NCBI GenBank assembly: GCA_022059125.1
Contig: JAEUWY010000001.1
Location: 62,001 to 126,000 of the forward strand
Length of the DNA: 64,000 nt
Direction: 5' to 3'
Source of the DNA: Corynespora cassiicola
Taxonomy: Eukaryota; Ascomycota; Dothideomycetes; Pleosporales; Corynesporascaceae
Below are positions 44,156 through 55,500 of this stretch, in pieces. A program made the position numbers and the translations under genes. The notes below the pieces were generated by a model. It did no database searches, was not told where the DNA came from, and saw only the letters and a program-made list of their open reading frames with translations. Each line of letters opens with the position of its first letter. Positions within the stretch are counted from its first letter, which is position 1.

Positions 44156-46498
44156 ATTAGTTCAACTAATAAATGTGCGTGTTCTCTACTCTATATCATA
44201 TTAGCATGCATTTTTATAAAACTATATTGCTCGATTAGTACTTGCCTGGACTAAGGCTGCCAGCTTTGCCATTGAAACAACCCCCTTAGATACGCTTTGG
44301 CAGAGGCTGAGAGCTTCCAGCCAGTAAAGATACTTTTTTCGTAGAAACACATCAACTATGCCTCTATCCTGTAAAATCTCTTTGTCGATTTCAGCAGAGC
44401 TGATGATAAAGTCGCATAGATGGTCGATCCAGTAGATACAAGAATATCGTGATTCTGCTAGCGGGTCGGGATCTGGCTGCTGGATTCGTTCAGCAGGGTA
44501 CCCCAACTCCTGTAGGCCGTACATGTCTCGATGCAACGTTGTGGACATGCTATGGAGTGACCTAGAAAAGACAGACCAATGAACTTCCCCTTTTCCGGAA
44601 GGGAAGATCTTATGAAATGCTTTTGTCGACAGAAAGTCCTTGGCTGACTGATGAATAAAGTAGACAGTGTTCTCTCGTAGGGTGAGAAAAGAGCCGCAGT
44701 GGCCAATGATCTCATGGACAGACTCGAGATCGTCTGTCAAATCCGTAAGCTGGTCAGCAAGCGCCATCAGCTCGTCTAGTGTAACAGGCCGGTAAACAAC
44801 GGTGGCTAATGCCAGTATCTGCTTGCTAACCTCTGCATCATCTGACGTGTATATCTGCTGCATCATCCGTTCGTACAGCCCATCAAGACCAGCCGGAAAG
44901 GCGTTCAATTTCTTTACGACGTTTCGCTTTGGAACGCTCTCGAGGCTTTGACACACCAACGCTACCCAAAGAAAAGTGTCTTGTGCATTAGAAGATAGAT
45001 GCTCCAGCACAGCATCTTGTGTTTTGTCGTCGTATTTTTTCTTCTCCGCTATCTGACGCACTTTGTACCGAATAAACACCTCAACAGCAGTGGATACAGA
45101 CTTTGCATTGAGTTCGAGACTCAGTCTCACCTTGTTTTCTGCTCTCTCAAGCTTTTCCTCAATGTCTGGCCAGTTGCGGCTCGACACAATCCATTTAGCG
45201 CGAGACGACCTAACTGATTTAACGATAAAGTCTAACAGCTTTGGCAAGTCCGATGCTATACATTCGTCGAGTGCGTCGATGATGAAGTATGTCTTGTTCA
45301 TGTTCGGATCTTCTAGCATGTGTGTGAAGATTTCAGAAAGAGCCACCCAAGCATTCGCATCTTCAAAGAGCGCTCTTCCTGCATGGTCATACCTCTTCCG
45401 AATATGTGTAGTGAGCCATGGTTGTTGATTGACAAGCATATACAGCAAGCCTCGTAAGACTGCTGTAGCATTGTTGATGCGCGAGTCGGTAGCTTGACAG
45501 AAGAAGAAAGAGAGCAGATCTGTGCTAGGTATTGACTTCCTCAGCTCGTCGGCAATGCCACATAGTAGCATCGTCTTTCCCTTGCCGGGATCACCCTTGA
45601 TCCACAATAGCCGACCCTGGTTGCCGTTTTGCCATTGTTGGAATTCGGGATTCTCAAGAATCCAACGATATGAGTCTCCTAATAGGCCACCTTTGGTTTC
45701 TTCGATGCGCTTCTTGTCGTCACGAGGGTTGGTAAGGTGTAGGCCTTGGATACACTTCTCTAGTTTGCTGACCTCGTCCAGTAGCCTTCGGAATGCCTCC
45801 TTCGCTCCCTCGCCGTAGATGGGGGCTATGTATACCCCGAAAATGCCTAGCAATGAATATACCCCGTCTTCTTCGCGTGTGGTGTGCCGGTTTTCTCTCC
45901 ACAACAATCGATCATCAACATTGAACTGGGACAACGGCTTGCCTTCGAGGGCTGACACAGGAATACCTGTTATTTCGTGTATCAGTTGTTTGAGAAGTCT
46001 TTTGTCCCCTATAAGTTGCCATTCCCGAGAGAAGAACTCGACCGAGGGGGGAGCAAGAAGCTCTTGGAGCGTCCAGCCACGAGTAAACCACCTACTACTC
46101 CGAAGGGTTGGCTCCCAAGCAGATCCAGAGACTTGGTTGTTTACTGCCTGCTCAGGTTCTGAAACATCTAACAGATAGACGTAGCACTTGGCAGCCCTTT
46201 GGTACCAGCGAAACATGGAGTTAATCGCTTCCCGCAGTTCAACGTGGTCTGCCTTGTTGATGCAGCATGTATCCACCCAAAAGTATTGCAAGCCATCACG
46301 TTTAGCTTGCTGTCCACAGAGCTGGATCTTTTTGTAGCCATTCTTGCTCTTTCCCGTGCCATCTGTTAACTCATTATAGGTGACTTCCTCGCCGTCCTCC
46401 CAGGTGTGTGAAAGGATCGCATAAGGAGGAATCTTATCGCCAACCAAGAACTTGGTCAGAACAAATCCATCCTCGCTAGTGTGCTTTAGAAGACGCAT
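41755..46498 (-). CDS. HNWD gene B: HET-NACHT-WD40 NLR, 15 WD repeats, chimeric
   Basis: Exon 1 (46498-44246) and exon 2 (44190-41755) give about 1562 residues. The 55-bp intron has a GC-AG border (CAG|GCAAGT...ATAG), at the same place and length as gene A's GT-AG intron. HET: PPYAILSHTWEDGEEVTYNE, YFWVDTCCINK, RGWTLQELLAP; Walker A GDPGKGKTM at residues 302-310; Walker B FIIDALDECIA. Then a linker, 15 WD units and a C-terminal tail shared with gene A. HET-NACHT and the 5' flank are almost identical to gene C, but the end of exon 1, the intron, the WD exon and the 3' flank are like gene A. Intact and presumably a sensor with new specificity. Confidence 0.9.
42088..43977 (-). repeat. WD40 array of HNWD gene B, fifteen 126-bp units
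   Basis: Fifteen near-identical 126-bp units. Two-unit blocks recur: the pair ending SRDRTTKIWDLTSGQ / SWDKTVKIWDLTSGK, introduced by SSAVNS / SGSVRS, occurs twice in succession, evidence of recent block duplication. Variable codons are the same as in gene A. The antisense strand is also open along its whole length as a by-product of repeat composition. Confidence 0.92.
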
Positions 46499-46949
46499 TT
46501 CTTTGTATGGAGAGACAGAGGTTGCAGTCGAGAAGGATAGGGTTTCGAAGGCAACTCAAGCGCATCAGGCTGAGTGAAGCGACAGGAGCATGCCAGCTTG
46601 CTCGTCCGTTAAGAGCACAACGCCAAAACGTCAACGTCAACGATGGAAAAGGCGAATGAGAGAGCGACTCAATTCAAAAAGACAGGTGTGGAGTAGATCG
46701 GTGTGGACTATGTTGAGAGTCGATTCTGCTGGGTTGACAAATCTTCAGAAAGTGCTCCGCGGCTGACGGTAGGCGAGAATGTGGCGCAGCAAAGTAGGCG
46801 TGTTGGAGGCGGGGTAAGGCTATGGCGAAAACCATTTCGCGAGCGGCTGGGCGCGACATGCTCATAGGTCATGAGAGATGCTGCCTATCGCCTGATTGAT
46901 ATTTCGCCTTCTCCACGTAATTACCTATCTGTAATGTGGCGAGCTAACA

Positions 46950-47090
46950 CTTTGTTCCTAGTGTCTGCCCGAAGGGGAACTGGACGAACACCAGGGTCGT
47001 GCTAGCAGGGATGACGGCCGACGCTTTCCTGCCCGGGCCTTGTGATGGAGATATTGAAACTTCCGGGTGGAAAAGGAAAAAGAGATGAGA
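46950..47090 (-). repeat. NLR-upstream module, partial copy upstream of gene B
   Basis: The reverse strand reads CATCACAAGGCCCGGGCAGG then AAAGCGTCGGCCGTCATCCC. It is the same block as in copies 2 and 3, and continues into the 5' flank shared with HNWD gene C (TTCGGGCAGACACTA). Homology to the outer part of the module is not visible here. Confidence 0.6.
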
Positions 47091-47099
47091 TCATTGCTT

Positions 47100-47586
47100 A
47101 TGCGAACCGATAAGCATCGGCCTAGATAGCCGTTGCGGTTTTTGGGGCTTGCAAAGCGCGTGCAACATCATCTGCAGTTAGCCAAAAGCCACTGGACTTG
47201 CTCCACTGACTGTTTCCTAATGGGAATGACCATGAATTCCAGAGGCGTTTCGATATATACTATTGGAGTGTACAGCTACGCAAAAAAAAAAAAAAAAACA
47301 ATAAGTCCATATAAGTCCATTACAAGCTGTGCTCCTCTCAATTATCGCGGTGCGATCGGATAACCCCCGAAGAAGAACGCGACATCCAACCTCATACCAA
47401 AAATAAAATTTGGCCAGTGGAGGCTTCTAATAGACTATGGAAGCCACAGTAATACCCGAAATACCCGCTTCCCGCCGCATTTCCATCACATGCACCGATG
47501 TTATCATCTCAATCTGGACTGTATATCTGAGCTTTGTCCTCCCTGACACTCCCATCAGATCGCTATTTCCTGATGGCTAACACATC
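47100..47586. other. intergenic, no gene recognised
   Basis: Contains an A-run at about 47283-47298 and nothing else I can name. It separates HNWD gene B's upstream region from the 3' end of the Zn2Cys6 regulator gene. Confidence 0.4.
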
Positions 47587-49881
47587 TCAGATATCAGGTA
47601 TGTCTCCGCCTACAATTGCTCCATACGTTCTCAGAGCAACCTGATAGACCCTTGCTGACAAAGGATCCTCCATTGAACGTATCCATCGTAGTAACTTGCT
47701 GGCATAACGTATAAGCAAGTTTCTATCGTGGGAAATGCATGGGAAAGATGAGAAGCCTAACAAAAAGATTGAAAATGCTTGCATTAGGGGATGAAAAACG
47801 CTCCACCATGGCCCGTATTCATACAAGAGGAGGGGGTTAGGCTGGTCCGGTAGCAGATCGGCAATGGCCTTGGCTGATTCAATGCAAGCGATCGCTGTGC
47901 GGTGAACGAAAGGCCTCGATGTTTCCTTTTCGTCACCTTCTCCAGTAGAAATATCATGGCCTCCAAGACACGGGCGTGTCATCAGGATCTTGGTGCTGTA
48001 GAAATGAAACCCTAAGAGCATACGCTGCCGGAAAAAAGCTTGCGACTTGTTGGAGGTGCGTAAGCCATGGACCTGAAAATTGAACTGAGGAGGCAGTGAC
48101 GCAATCCAATGATCGAGAAGTTGACCAAAGTGCGAAATGCTCCCCTCGATCTCATCTGACGATAAAACCATGGTTCCTGGCGTATAGAGAGAAGAGAGAA
48201 TATCTTGCATTATTACTCCGATTCGAGCGACAGCTTTGAAATAAGAGTCTGAGGCTGGTTCATTTTTGCCGTTATGACTGAGAGAAAAGGATCGATCTAA
48301 TTTGGGACTTGGCGAGAGAGCCAGATTAGCAACCAGCGGTGATGAAGCCGATGGCATTATGGTGTAGATTTCTGCTGCATTGACACCTGTTGGGCTCTGT
48401 TCTTTTGACAGAGTCTCAGGCAAAGGAACAGAGCAGCGTGAATGAACTATAATGCTCGGACGTCCCGTGACGGCGCTGAGTAGACATTCGAGTGAATGTA
48501 AACTCCACCATATGTGCACCAACATTTCCCGTTTCGCATCTGTAGCCGATGGGTCTTCGTTGCGAACGTGGAGGCCTAGCGAGTACGCGAGACGCAGTGC
48601 CACGCCTACAATTACCCACGCACTTATGGCGTGTTGTCAGTAATCATCCAAAACAACTGTGATCTTGGCGTTATTGAATAGACGTGCCGTTTGCACTTAC
48701 CGGCTTACTTGTCCAACTGAGGTATAATAAAAGGCTAAAAGTCCTTGGAATTGGATCTGTGATATGTCTGGATGTGCTGTAAGGTCATCCTCAGACAGAC
48801 TAAGTTTTCTGGCTCGAGCCTGGTAAATGATGTGGTCTTGCTTGTGGCCACGCCAGCTTGCCTTGATCAGGTGAGAGTATCTTGCACCGATGGCAAAGAT
48901 GAGATTTAGTATGGCCTGCCATCGCGTGCTCACATTAGGTGCATCGCTGGCTCTCAGTTTTTCCAAGCATTCACGGAATTGATCCCCAAAAAACTTCCTC
49001 GGCAAAATGGGGAATGAGTCGTGAACCATGGTCATGTAACATCCTATAAGGCGCTCGGCTAATTCGGAGGTCGGGATTTCGTATGAAGTTATATGAGGGT
49101 CGAAATCGATATGCTCCGTGTCATTGTAAAACCAGAAGACTTTTACTAGACCGGTGTCTTCCTCTATACGGGATACTCGCTGCTCATCCCTGACCTGTGA
49201 TACGGCGGTTCGAATCCACTGAACCTCCGAGCTCTTTCCCACAAACCCAGTCGCTCGCGCTTCTTCATCTTTGAATATGTCTTCATCAACAAGATCCAGT
49301 CGTCCACTGTTAAGCAGGTTCATTAGCTCGTAGGATGACGACTCGTGCGCCACGGAGTCAGCAGGAGAGTTTTCTTTCAGGTTGTCTGCACCGGAGGGTA
49401 AATGCTTTCGCAGCGCGCCAGGGATATCTTCTTCAGCCTACGCAAGTGTTAGTGGTGAATTATTCCAGCGCTACTGATTGACATGACAGGCGCACAGCAG
49501 CTAGCAAACCAGTGATCGTAGCACTATCCTCAGCATTGGTGCGGCCCTTCAGTTCATTCAGCACATCCACCATTTGCACGCACCGCTCAGTGATTCTAAG
49601 TGATGCGTCAGTAACTATTGCGAAGGGCGAAAGGAGTTTAGCGAGGCTTACGCCTGAAGTCGGTCCTTCCTTCGCATTACATATACGCACTTTCGGCCCG
49701 CTGCTGCACACTGCCGGCATAGTGGAGCGTCGCCAGAGCACCTTATTTTGTGACTTCGGCATCGCATACACGCGCGTGCGACGCGTCGCCTATTTTTGAC
49801 ATCCTGCACTGAACCAGACTGCTCCAGGCGTGGGATAGCGACTTTTCCCGCAGTTGTATGGTTCGGGCGGTTAGATAGCAT
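47587..49881 (-). CDS. Zn2Cys6 transcription factor with fungal_trans domain
   Basis: Exons 49881-49652, 49595-49496, 49437-48701 and 48622-47587 give 700 codons plus stop, all in phase, with introns of 56, 58 and 78 bp. The zinc cluster RACMRCRSHKIRCSGDAPLC, RQCAAAGRKC is followed by a short coiled linker (RLQAITERCVQMVDVLNEL). The fungal_trans middle-homology region includes SYELMNLLNSGRLDLVDEDI, HDSFPILPRKFF, AWVIVGVALRLAYSLGLHVR and HIWWSLHSLECLLSAVTGRP. A nuclear DNA-binding regulator, probably recognising CGG half-sites; targets unknown. The first intron's donor is GTAAGC and its acceptor CTTAG; the second intron's donor GTGCGC is weak, so that junction could shift by a codon. Intact, unlike the other Zn2Cys6 gene. 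Confidence 0.88.
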
Positions 49882-50690
49882 AGCTAACGATCACACATCT
49901 GCTCACGCGAAGAGCCGTTTTGATGAAGTATGGAGAGCTTCATCGACTGACGAACCGGAAGATTGATAGACGATGACCCAACAGAAGAGCCATGATTAGC
50001 CCATTTCGAAGGGTCGGCTTTCAGACCAATCAGAAGCATAGCCGGGCTCCTCCGAGTGGACGTTGAGACGAGCGTGAAAGCCATGACATCATAGCCTCCA
50101 GTTTAGTCGCACAAAAGAACACCAGAGGGCTGGCTCTCCCCGTTTTCGAGAACATCATACTCATACCGGAGTGCACTTTTTTCCGTTTTCGAATTTTTGC
50201 AGTGGCGCCAAGCCTGGTTTGCCACTTCCGCAGCTCTCTCATACGCATTGCGGGGTGTTATCAGAAACGTGTCACGAAAGCTGTTGTTGTATATCTGGTC
50301 GTATGTTACACTGCATTGCGAAGTTATACAAGGTTGTCATGGGGGTTCATGTAGTTTGAATGTTGGCTGCGGGTTGGTTGTTAACTAAGCGGTGCTTCGT
50401 GACTGCCAAGGCCAAAGCTATATCTACCCTATGTTGATCCAAAAGCTACTGCCACACTCACACAAGCTTACCGTATCCCTTGTTCTGTATCCATAGATTT
50501 CAATGTGACACCTGCAGCGGAGCCCTATGTCTGCGCTCCAAATCCCAAGAATTCTCAAGATCAAGCGTAACTTATATTTTAGTAGGCGATTCGTTCAAAC
50601 TAGACTAGAGAGTCTTCTGTCACCGTAGCCGACAGGCTCCTCTATTCTATTCTGTGAACCAAGGCTTATCTACTTTCGTTCGCACTGGCA
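49882..50690. other. intergenic between regulator and small secreted protein gene
   Basis: No gene recognised; presumably the promoter of the regulator. Confidence 0.35.
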
Positions 50691-50696
50691 TACCTT

Positions 50697-50948
50697 CTAG
50701 AGTGTTGGAGCCAATAGCGTCGCTGCACATGCAGAATAACAAGTACCGAAGGCCGCGTTACAGGCAATAATCGTGGGCGGAGTAGACGCTCCTAACGTTG
50801 CTCCCCAGGTGAAGCCCGCCGCCGAATACCATGCCATCACGACAGTAGCACAGCCTGCCTGGCAAATTCCATAAGCTGCCGATCCAGCAGAAACAGCTGA
50901 AGCTAGTGCTAAGCACACTATGATTGTGGCAGGAAAAGAGGAATGCAT
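50697..50948 (-). CDS. small cysteine-rich secreted protein, 83 aa
   Basis: Single exon from ATG 50948. Signal peptide MHSSFPATIIVCLALASAVS, then a mature part of about 60 residues, Ala/Gly-rich and hydrophobic, with paired-Cys motifs YGICQAGCATVV and ACNAAFGTCYSACAA. This spacing (CxxxC, then CxxxxxxCxxxC) matches a widespread fungal family of short secreted proteins of unknown role, sometimes labelled zygote-specific-like. It could be a surface or effector-type protein; function not established. No intron. Confidence 0.7.
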   Translation of the reverse strand: MHSSFPATIIVCLALASAVSAGSAAYGICQAGCATVVMAWYSAAGFTWGATLGASTPPTIIACNAAFGTCYSACAATLLAPTL

Positions 50949-52247
50949 TATGCACGATGTGTCAGTTCAGGCTGCATGTTTAGGACAAGAACTGATGCTA
51001 CGAACTTGTGTTTAACAGATTTCTGGCTTTTCGTCTTTTTTTCTCTCTATAGATTGATTCAAGGATAGACTTGGAGGAAACTGGAGTAAGGAAGTTGATG
51101 TTTCTTTACGGCTCGGCATGGAAAACTATTAATGTCTAATGCGTAGCGATATGTTATCAGTGCAACGCGTTTTACGCAATGAAATTAGTTAAAAGTAAAT
51201 GAATACATGGTAGGAGTCTAAGATGAATTGCGTTTCAGCTGCTATGATCGGTGTGGGCGTACGACCAGTTAGAGACAACTGTGTTGCTTTTTATAAATTG
51301 CCTGCGTAGCCTTGATAACCCACTGAGCTGAATGAGCATCATAGAGAGGTTTAGATATGCAACCTTACCTACTCTATCAGTGATCCTAGAAAAAATGAAA
51401 TGAAATCTGAAAATATTCTCTTCCTTCGACCAGGATGTATTGTTGTTGCAAGAAATTCTCTAAAACCGATGTCACATACGACCAAATTTTTTAAAGAGAT
51501 GCATAACAAGATGTGGTGCCATGTTTGGGTATACCATGTGACATTTAAGCCGTCTCATCTTCTAAACATGAGAAAGGAGCGCTACTCATAGTCAGCAGAG
51601 CCAATTTAGGACTGAGAGGGTTTCCATCCCCTTGATCTGGCTTGTCAATAACCTTGAGATGCAAATACATGATTAAGTTTAGCCCTATAATTTGCCCCAG
51701 GTCTATTAAAATGTCTCGCCACATCAAACTTGATGTAGTGAAGTGATCTTAGCATCACAGGAAGCAAGTTATTCGTTCTGATCATGTGTTAGTGTCAATT
51801 ATTACTTTTAGTTTTTTGTTGAGAAGGATATACGTTGGGACTTAATGTTAGAATATGCGTATCATGTGATATCTAATTAGCTTTTAGTAGTCAATAAGTG
51901 CTGAGCGGTCTGGTCGGTGAGGCCTTCACATGAATCAGCCCAAGCAATCATACGCGACCACGTACACCATCTTCACGAGTGGCTGCATTCTAGATAATCT
52001 GTTCTAGCCTCTTTGTCTGTCTACTGGCAAAGTTTTTTTGCTGGGACGACGTATTGAGGCGCATGGCTAACTCTCGCTCAGAAAATGGCGCCTCAAGAGC
52101 AACTGAACGAATCAACTGTGTATAGAGGTGAGTTGAGAGATTGGCAATGTTTTTGTATAAATGGTGCGAATCACCGTCATGGCATTGATAAGTACCCGGT
52201 AAACTGAAACCAGATTCGACAATTTCGTGCATATCGTTATTCGAAAA
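50949..52247. other. 1.3-kb gap without recognised genes
   Basis: AT-rich with scattered short frames on both strands, none recognisable. Presumably promoter regions of the flanking genes. Confidence 0.4.
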
Positions 52248-53000
52248 ATGAGCTTGGCCAATATTCCCCACAGCCTTGTCGATACAGAGCCAAGAATAAT
52301 ATCCCTCATTGGAGAGCTCCAAAACCTTCCAAGAGACTCCCCTTCTCTTTATATCGACCTTGAAGGGGTACGGCTTTCCCGTCATGGAAGCATCTCGCTC
52401 GTCACTATTTTTGTGCAGCCACATAATTTCGTTTATCTTGTCGATGTACACAAACTTCAGGCCGCTGCATTCAACACTACCACAACCGATGGGATTAGTC
52501 TGAAAACTGTCCTAGAGTCTCCTAGCATTATCAAAGTATTTTATGACCTCCGGAACGACTCTGATGCTCTACATCACCATTTTGGCATTCAACTTTGCGG
52601 TGTTGAGGACATACAACTGATGGAAAACGCAGCACGTCCGGCGTTTCAGCGTCGCTACGTAAATGGATTGGATCGATGCATCACCTATGACGCACCGATA
52701 TCGTTGGCTGAGAAGCAAGAATGGAAGTCTACCAAGGAAATCGGTCTGAAACTTTTCCATCCAGCTAAAGGTGGATCATATGACGTTTTCAATGAGCGAC
52801 CACTCAACGCAGATGTCGAGAAGTATTGTGTTGTTGACGTCCAGTTCCTGCCACTACTGCGAAATCTGTATTGGGGAAGGCTCAATAGTATGTGGAAAAA
52901 GAAGGTGGCGGAGGAAACCGAGAAACGTGTACAGGAATCACAAGCCCCTAGTTATCAGCCTCATTCAGAGAACAAGAAGTTTGGACCTTGGGGGAAATGA
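52248..53000 (+). CDS. 3'-5' exonuclease-domain protein (EXD1-like)
   Basis: Single exon, 250 residues from MSLANIPHSLVDT (an ATG at 52227 would add seven residues). DnaQ-like exonuclease fold with all three motifs: Exo I LYIDLEGVRLSRHGS (D-x-E), Exo II KVFYDLRNDSDALHHHFGI (Asp), and Exo III EKYCVVDVQFLPLL (Tyr and Asp). The four acidic metal ligands are therefore present and it should be an active DNA or RNA exonuclease. It resembles fungal proteins related to the EXD1 / RNase D group. The basic tail (WKKKVAEETEKRVQE) may bind nucleic acid. Role unknown; its place beside a repeat-diversified NLR island is noted. Confidence 0.85.
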   Translation: MSLANIPHSLVDTEPRIISLIGELQNLPRDSPSLYIDLEGVRLSRHGSISLVTIFVQPHNFVYLVDVHKLQAAAFNTTTTDGISLKTVLESPSIIKVFYDLRNDSDALHHHFGIQLCGVEDIQLMENAARPAFQRRYVNGLDRCITYDAPISLAEKQEWKSTKEIGLKLFHPAKGGSYDVFNERPLNADVEKYCVVDVQFLPLLRNLYWGRLNSMWKKKVAEETEKRVQESQAPSYQPHSENKKFGPWGK

Positions 53001-53286
53001 AGATTCAGGCTCGCTAGGGGCTTGCTTTGAAGCTGAGAGTTTATTAGTGAGGTAAAGGCACAGACCCGAAGGTTCAAATTCTGGCTCTACTATCTGTTAT
53101 AAATTTGTTTTACATTGGCCTGTTTTATTAAATGAGTAAATAAAGATGGTGTTATCTGTTACACTTTGTAGCGCTTACCACTGGTTACAATGTTGATGCA
53201 GAATAAGCTAGCCGGCTGATACGACCTAGTAGCCGTTAAATGTGGCGACTTAATGTAATGCAAAATAAAAAACAATTACCATAATT
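53001..53286. other. intergenic, no gene recognised
   Basis: A GGTTCAAATTC string at about 53073 looks tRNA-like, but no stem can be built around it. No other feature. Confidence 0.4.
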
Positions 53287-53628
53287 TTATCGGGAGTGGG
53301 CCCTATTCCTACAGACCCATTTTCGATCGCCGTTGTAGAACAATGCGTCTCGGCACTGCCTCCGTAACCTTACCTTAAAACAGGGCAACCTTTGAAGTTC
53401 CATGTTATGCCATTCCAGCACACTCCAAGTACGAAATATCACCCCGAATGTTTCTGACCGAAAGCCAGCCAGATCGACATGGATTTTCCAGTTGTTGCAG
53501 GAATAAAATAGAATGAAACCAGGGTTTTGAGGGTAAGGGTCAACTGCTTTGCATTTGAACTTCGGCAGTTTCGCAAAAGAGAGCTGTGACTCGCCATTAT
53601 TCATCTCGCACAACTTCTCACGATCCAT
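53287..53628 (-). CDS. hypothetical open frame, 113 aa
   Basis: Starts MDREKLCEMNNGES only three bases downstream of the stop of the nuclease-like gene. No domain recognised; several Trp, Cys and Arg. It may be 3' UTR of the upstream gene or a small unrelated frame. Reported with low confidence because it is longer than most spurious frames nearby. Confidence 0.2.
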   Translation of the reverse strand: MDREKLCEMNNGESQLSFAKLPKFKCKAVDPYPQNPGFILFYSCNNWKIHVDLAGFRSETFGVIFRTWSVLEWHNMELQRLPCFKVRLRRQCRDALFYNGDRKWVCRNRAHSR

Positions 53629-53631
53629 ACC

Positions 53632-55114
53632 TTACGAAATATCAGCCAGCTGACACAGAATCGGTTTCAAAAACCCTCCCCAGTATCCATCTCTACTTTC
53701 ATCCATCCCATATTTTAGTATGTTTCCGTACATCTTAATCAATCTAAAGATTCCGCGTATTGAATCTGTACTCAGCCGTTCAAATCGATCTACGTCTGGG
53801 CCCAAAACATGCACACCACTTCTCCCCGATACAAGATCGTCACGCGGGTATGCATAATACACGGAGTGCTCGTGTCCAACAATCGTAAGCGCAGGCTCGA
53901 CCATCTCCGCTGGCTCAAATGAAACATGCGCAGAGCGAGCAAGTTCCTGTTTCTTGCGTAAAGATGCCGCAATCCAAATGCTCATCTGTAGCTCTGCCTC
54001 AGTATGGTTTCCAGACGCGGGCTTGATCTCAAAGCCAGAGAAGAGAGCGGTCCTCTTGGTGAAAGCATCAACGGTATGTCCTATGTGCCTATTGTTGGCA
54101 TCATCGAGCCTTTTGTAGAGGGCGGAGGTGCCAGGATCGCGATGCGAGTATGAGAAAACGTAGTCGGTTTTACGATCGATCGGTTTACGGCGGGTAGGAT
54201 CTGTGAGGGTAGGAGCGGGGATCGTTGAGAGATAGAGGGGGTTGATGGATTGAGATTGGCTAGCTGGGTCAGCTTTGTTCTTGCGAGGCTCCTAAGTGTA
54301 CGTACACGTTCTGGAACCACCATCTTTCATTACCGTACAGCTCCATGGCTATATGAATCAAAGGTTGCACTACATCATCGCACCATGCATTCTCATCGCG
54401 ACTACCATCTTTGCAATCGCGCGCATTGAGAAAAATTGTCTTCACTTCCTTCCAGATGCTTGACAGCTCCTCGACAGAGCGCACATCATTCTGGTCAAAG
54501 TCACCAGGCTTGGTAGTTTGGTAGCCGACGTCTGGATCATTCTTGAGAAGATGCTGAATATGTTAGATGTTACTGAGGTACACTGAGTGAGATGCACATG
54601 CCTGCAAGCCTTGGGGAATGAAGCCTAAATCGACGCCCTCCGCGAGCCGATCGCCGAGCCGTTCGACTTGCTCTGGAGGTGCCTCCCTCAGACCATTGAG
54701 GCTTTCTGTCAACACCGGTGGCCATGCACTCCGCAATATAATTGGTGTCTCCCGTGTCGGGCTTGACGAACGCTTCACGCTCGACGAAACACGACTACCA
54801 GGTGGACTGAAAGTATTCCTTTCGGTCAGAGCTAGTGGTGTTTCACTTCCTAGTTGTGATGCACTCTGCGCAGGGTGAACATCATCAACATCTTCGGTCC
54901 TTCGCCGTTTAGGGCTTTCGCTACGATGTGAGCCGGGTACGGGTGCGCTCGTGGGTAGGGACATGGCGCGCTTCCTTTTCAAGGGAGCTGGGTGCGGCTC
55001 TGAGCACTCGTCGGACGGAGGGGTAAGAAGGATACAGCTGTCATTTGCAGAGCTACCCAGCCACGAACGGACAAGATTGTGTTGAGCTGCCAAAGGACTA
55101 CTGCGTTGATCCAT
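53632..55114 (-). CDS. PD-(D/E)XK nuclease-superfamily protein (PDDEXK_12 type)
   Basis: Exons 55114-54602, 54553-54306 and 54259-53632 give 462 codons plus stop. Intron 1 is GC-AG (CAG|GCATGT...TTCAG, 48 bp). Intron 2 is GT-AG (GTACGT...GCTAG, 46 bp) and restores WWFQNVQSQSINPLYLSTIP. The N-terminal 170 residues are Ser/Pro-rich and low-complexity, with a basic patch SPKRRRTE. The C-terminal domain reads KPIDRKTDYVFSYSHRD, then the nuclease core HTVDAFTKRTALFSGFEIK (Asp ... Glu-x-Lys), ELQMSIWIAASLRKKQELA, MVEPALTIVGHEHSVYYAYP and LSTDSIRGIFRL. The catalytic D-ExK and the Gln after it are all visible. Divergent from HNWD gene C, with starts 871 bp apart, the same layout as at 34.7-35.5 kb. 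Biological role unknown. Confidence 0.82.
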
Positions 55115-55249
55115 TGTCGTCGGAGGTATGAGGGGTGGATGCCTAGTCCCGCGGTTCGTTTGTTTTCGCACCGACTCGCTGATTGGCGCGCTATCACGTG
55201 AGCAATAACTCGTGCTGCGATCGGAGCGACCGTCGTTCGGCGGCTCCCG

Positions 55250-55500
55250 TCTAAAATTAGCCAAACATTGACCCTCAAACTGTCACCGTGCAGGCCTCTT
55301 TTTGGTTCCCGCTGTGGGGCGTGGGCCCTGCTTTTGAACCCTAGTTCCGATTAGCACATTTTCGAGGCACCGCCCTACTCTGCCTAATTCAAAGACACTG
55401 GAAACGCTCTTCATGCTTTTGCACAACGAAACATCACAGCTCGGTCCCGGGCAGGAATGTGTCGGCCGTCATCCCTGCTAGCGCGATCCTGGTGTTCGTC
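55250..55500 (+). repeat. NLR-upstream module, copy 3
   Basis: CTTTTTGGTTCCCGCTGTGG near 55300, CTAATTCAAAGACACTGG, CTTCATGC...CAACGAAA, and GTCGGCCGTCATCCCTGCTA near 55460. It lies between the PDDEXK_12 gene and HNWD gene C. It is closer to copy 1 in the middle and to copy 2 at the right end. Confidence 0.65.

Noticed and set aside
47283..47298. A16 run as a retrotransposon tail.
   Set aside because: No LINE or SINE sequence precedes it and no target duplication is visible; a simple homopolymer.
53030..53110. A tRNA-like GGTTCAAATTC string.
   Set aside because: The T-stem does not pair beyond two or three bases, and no D-arm, anticodon arm or matching acceptor stem can be built upstream.
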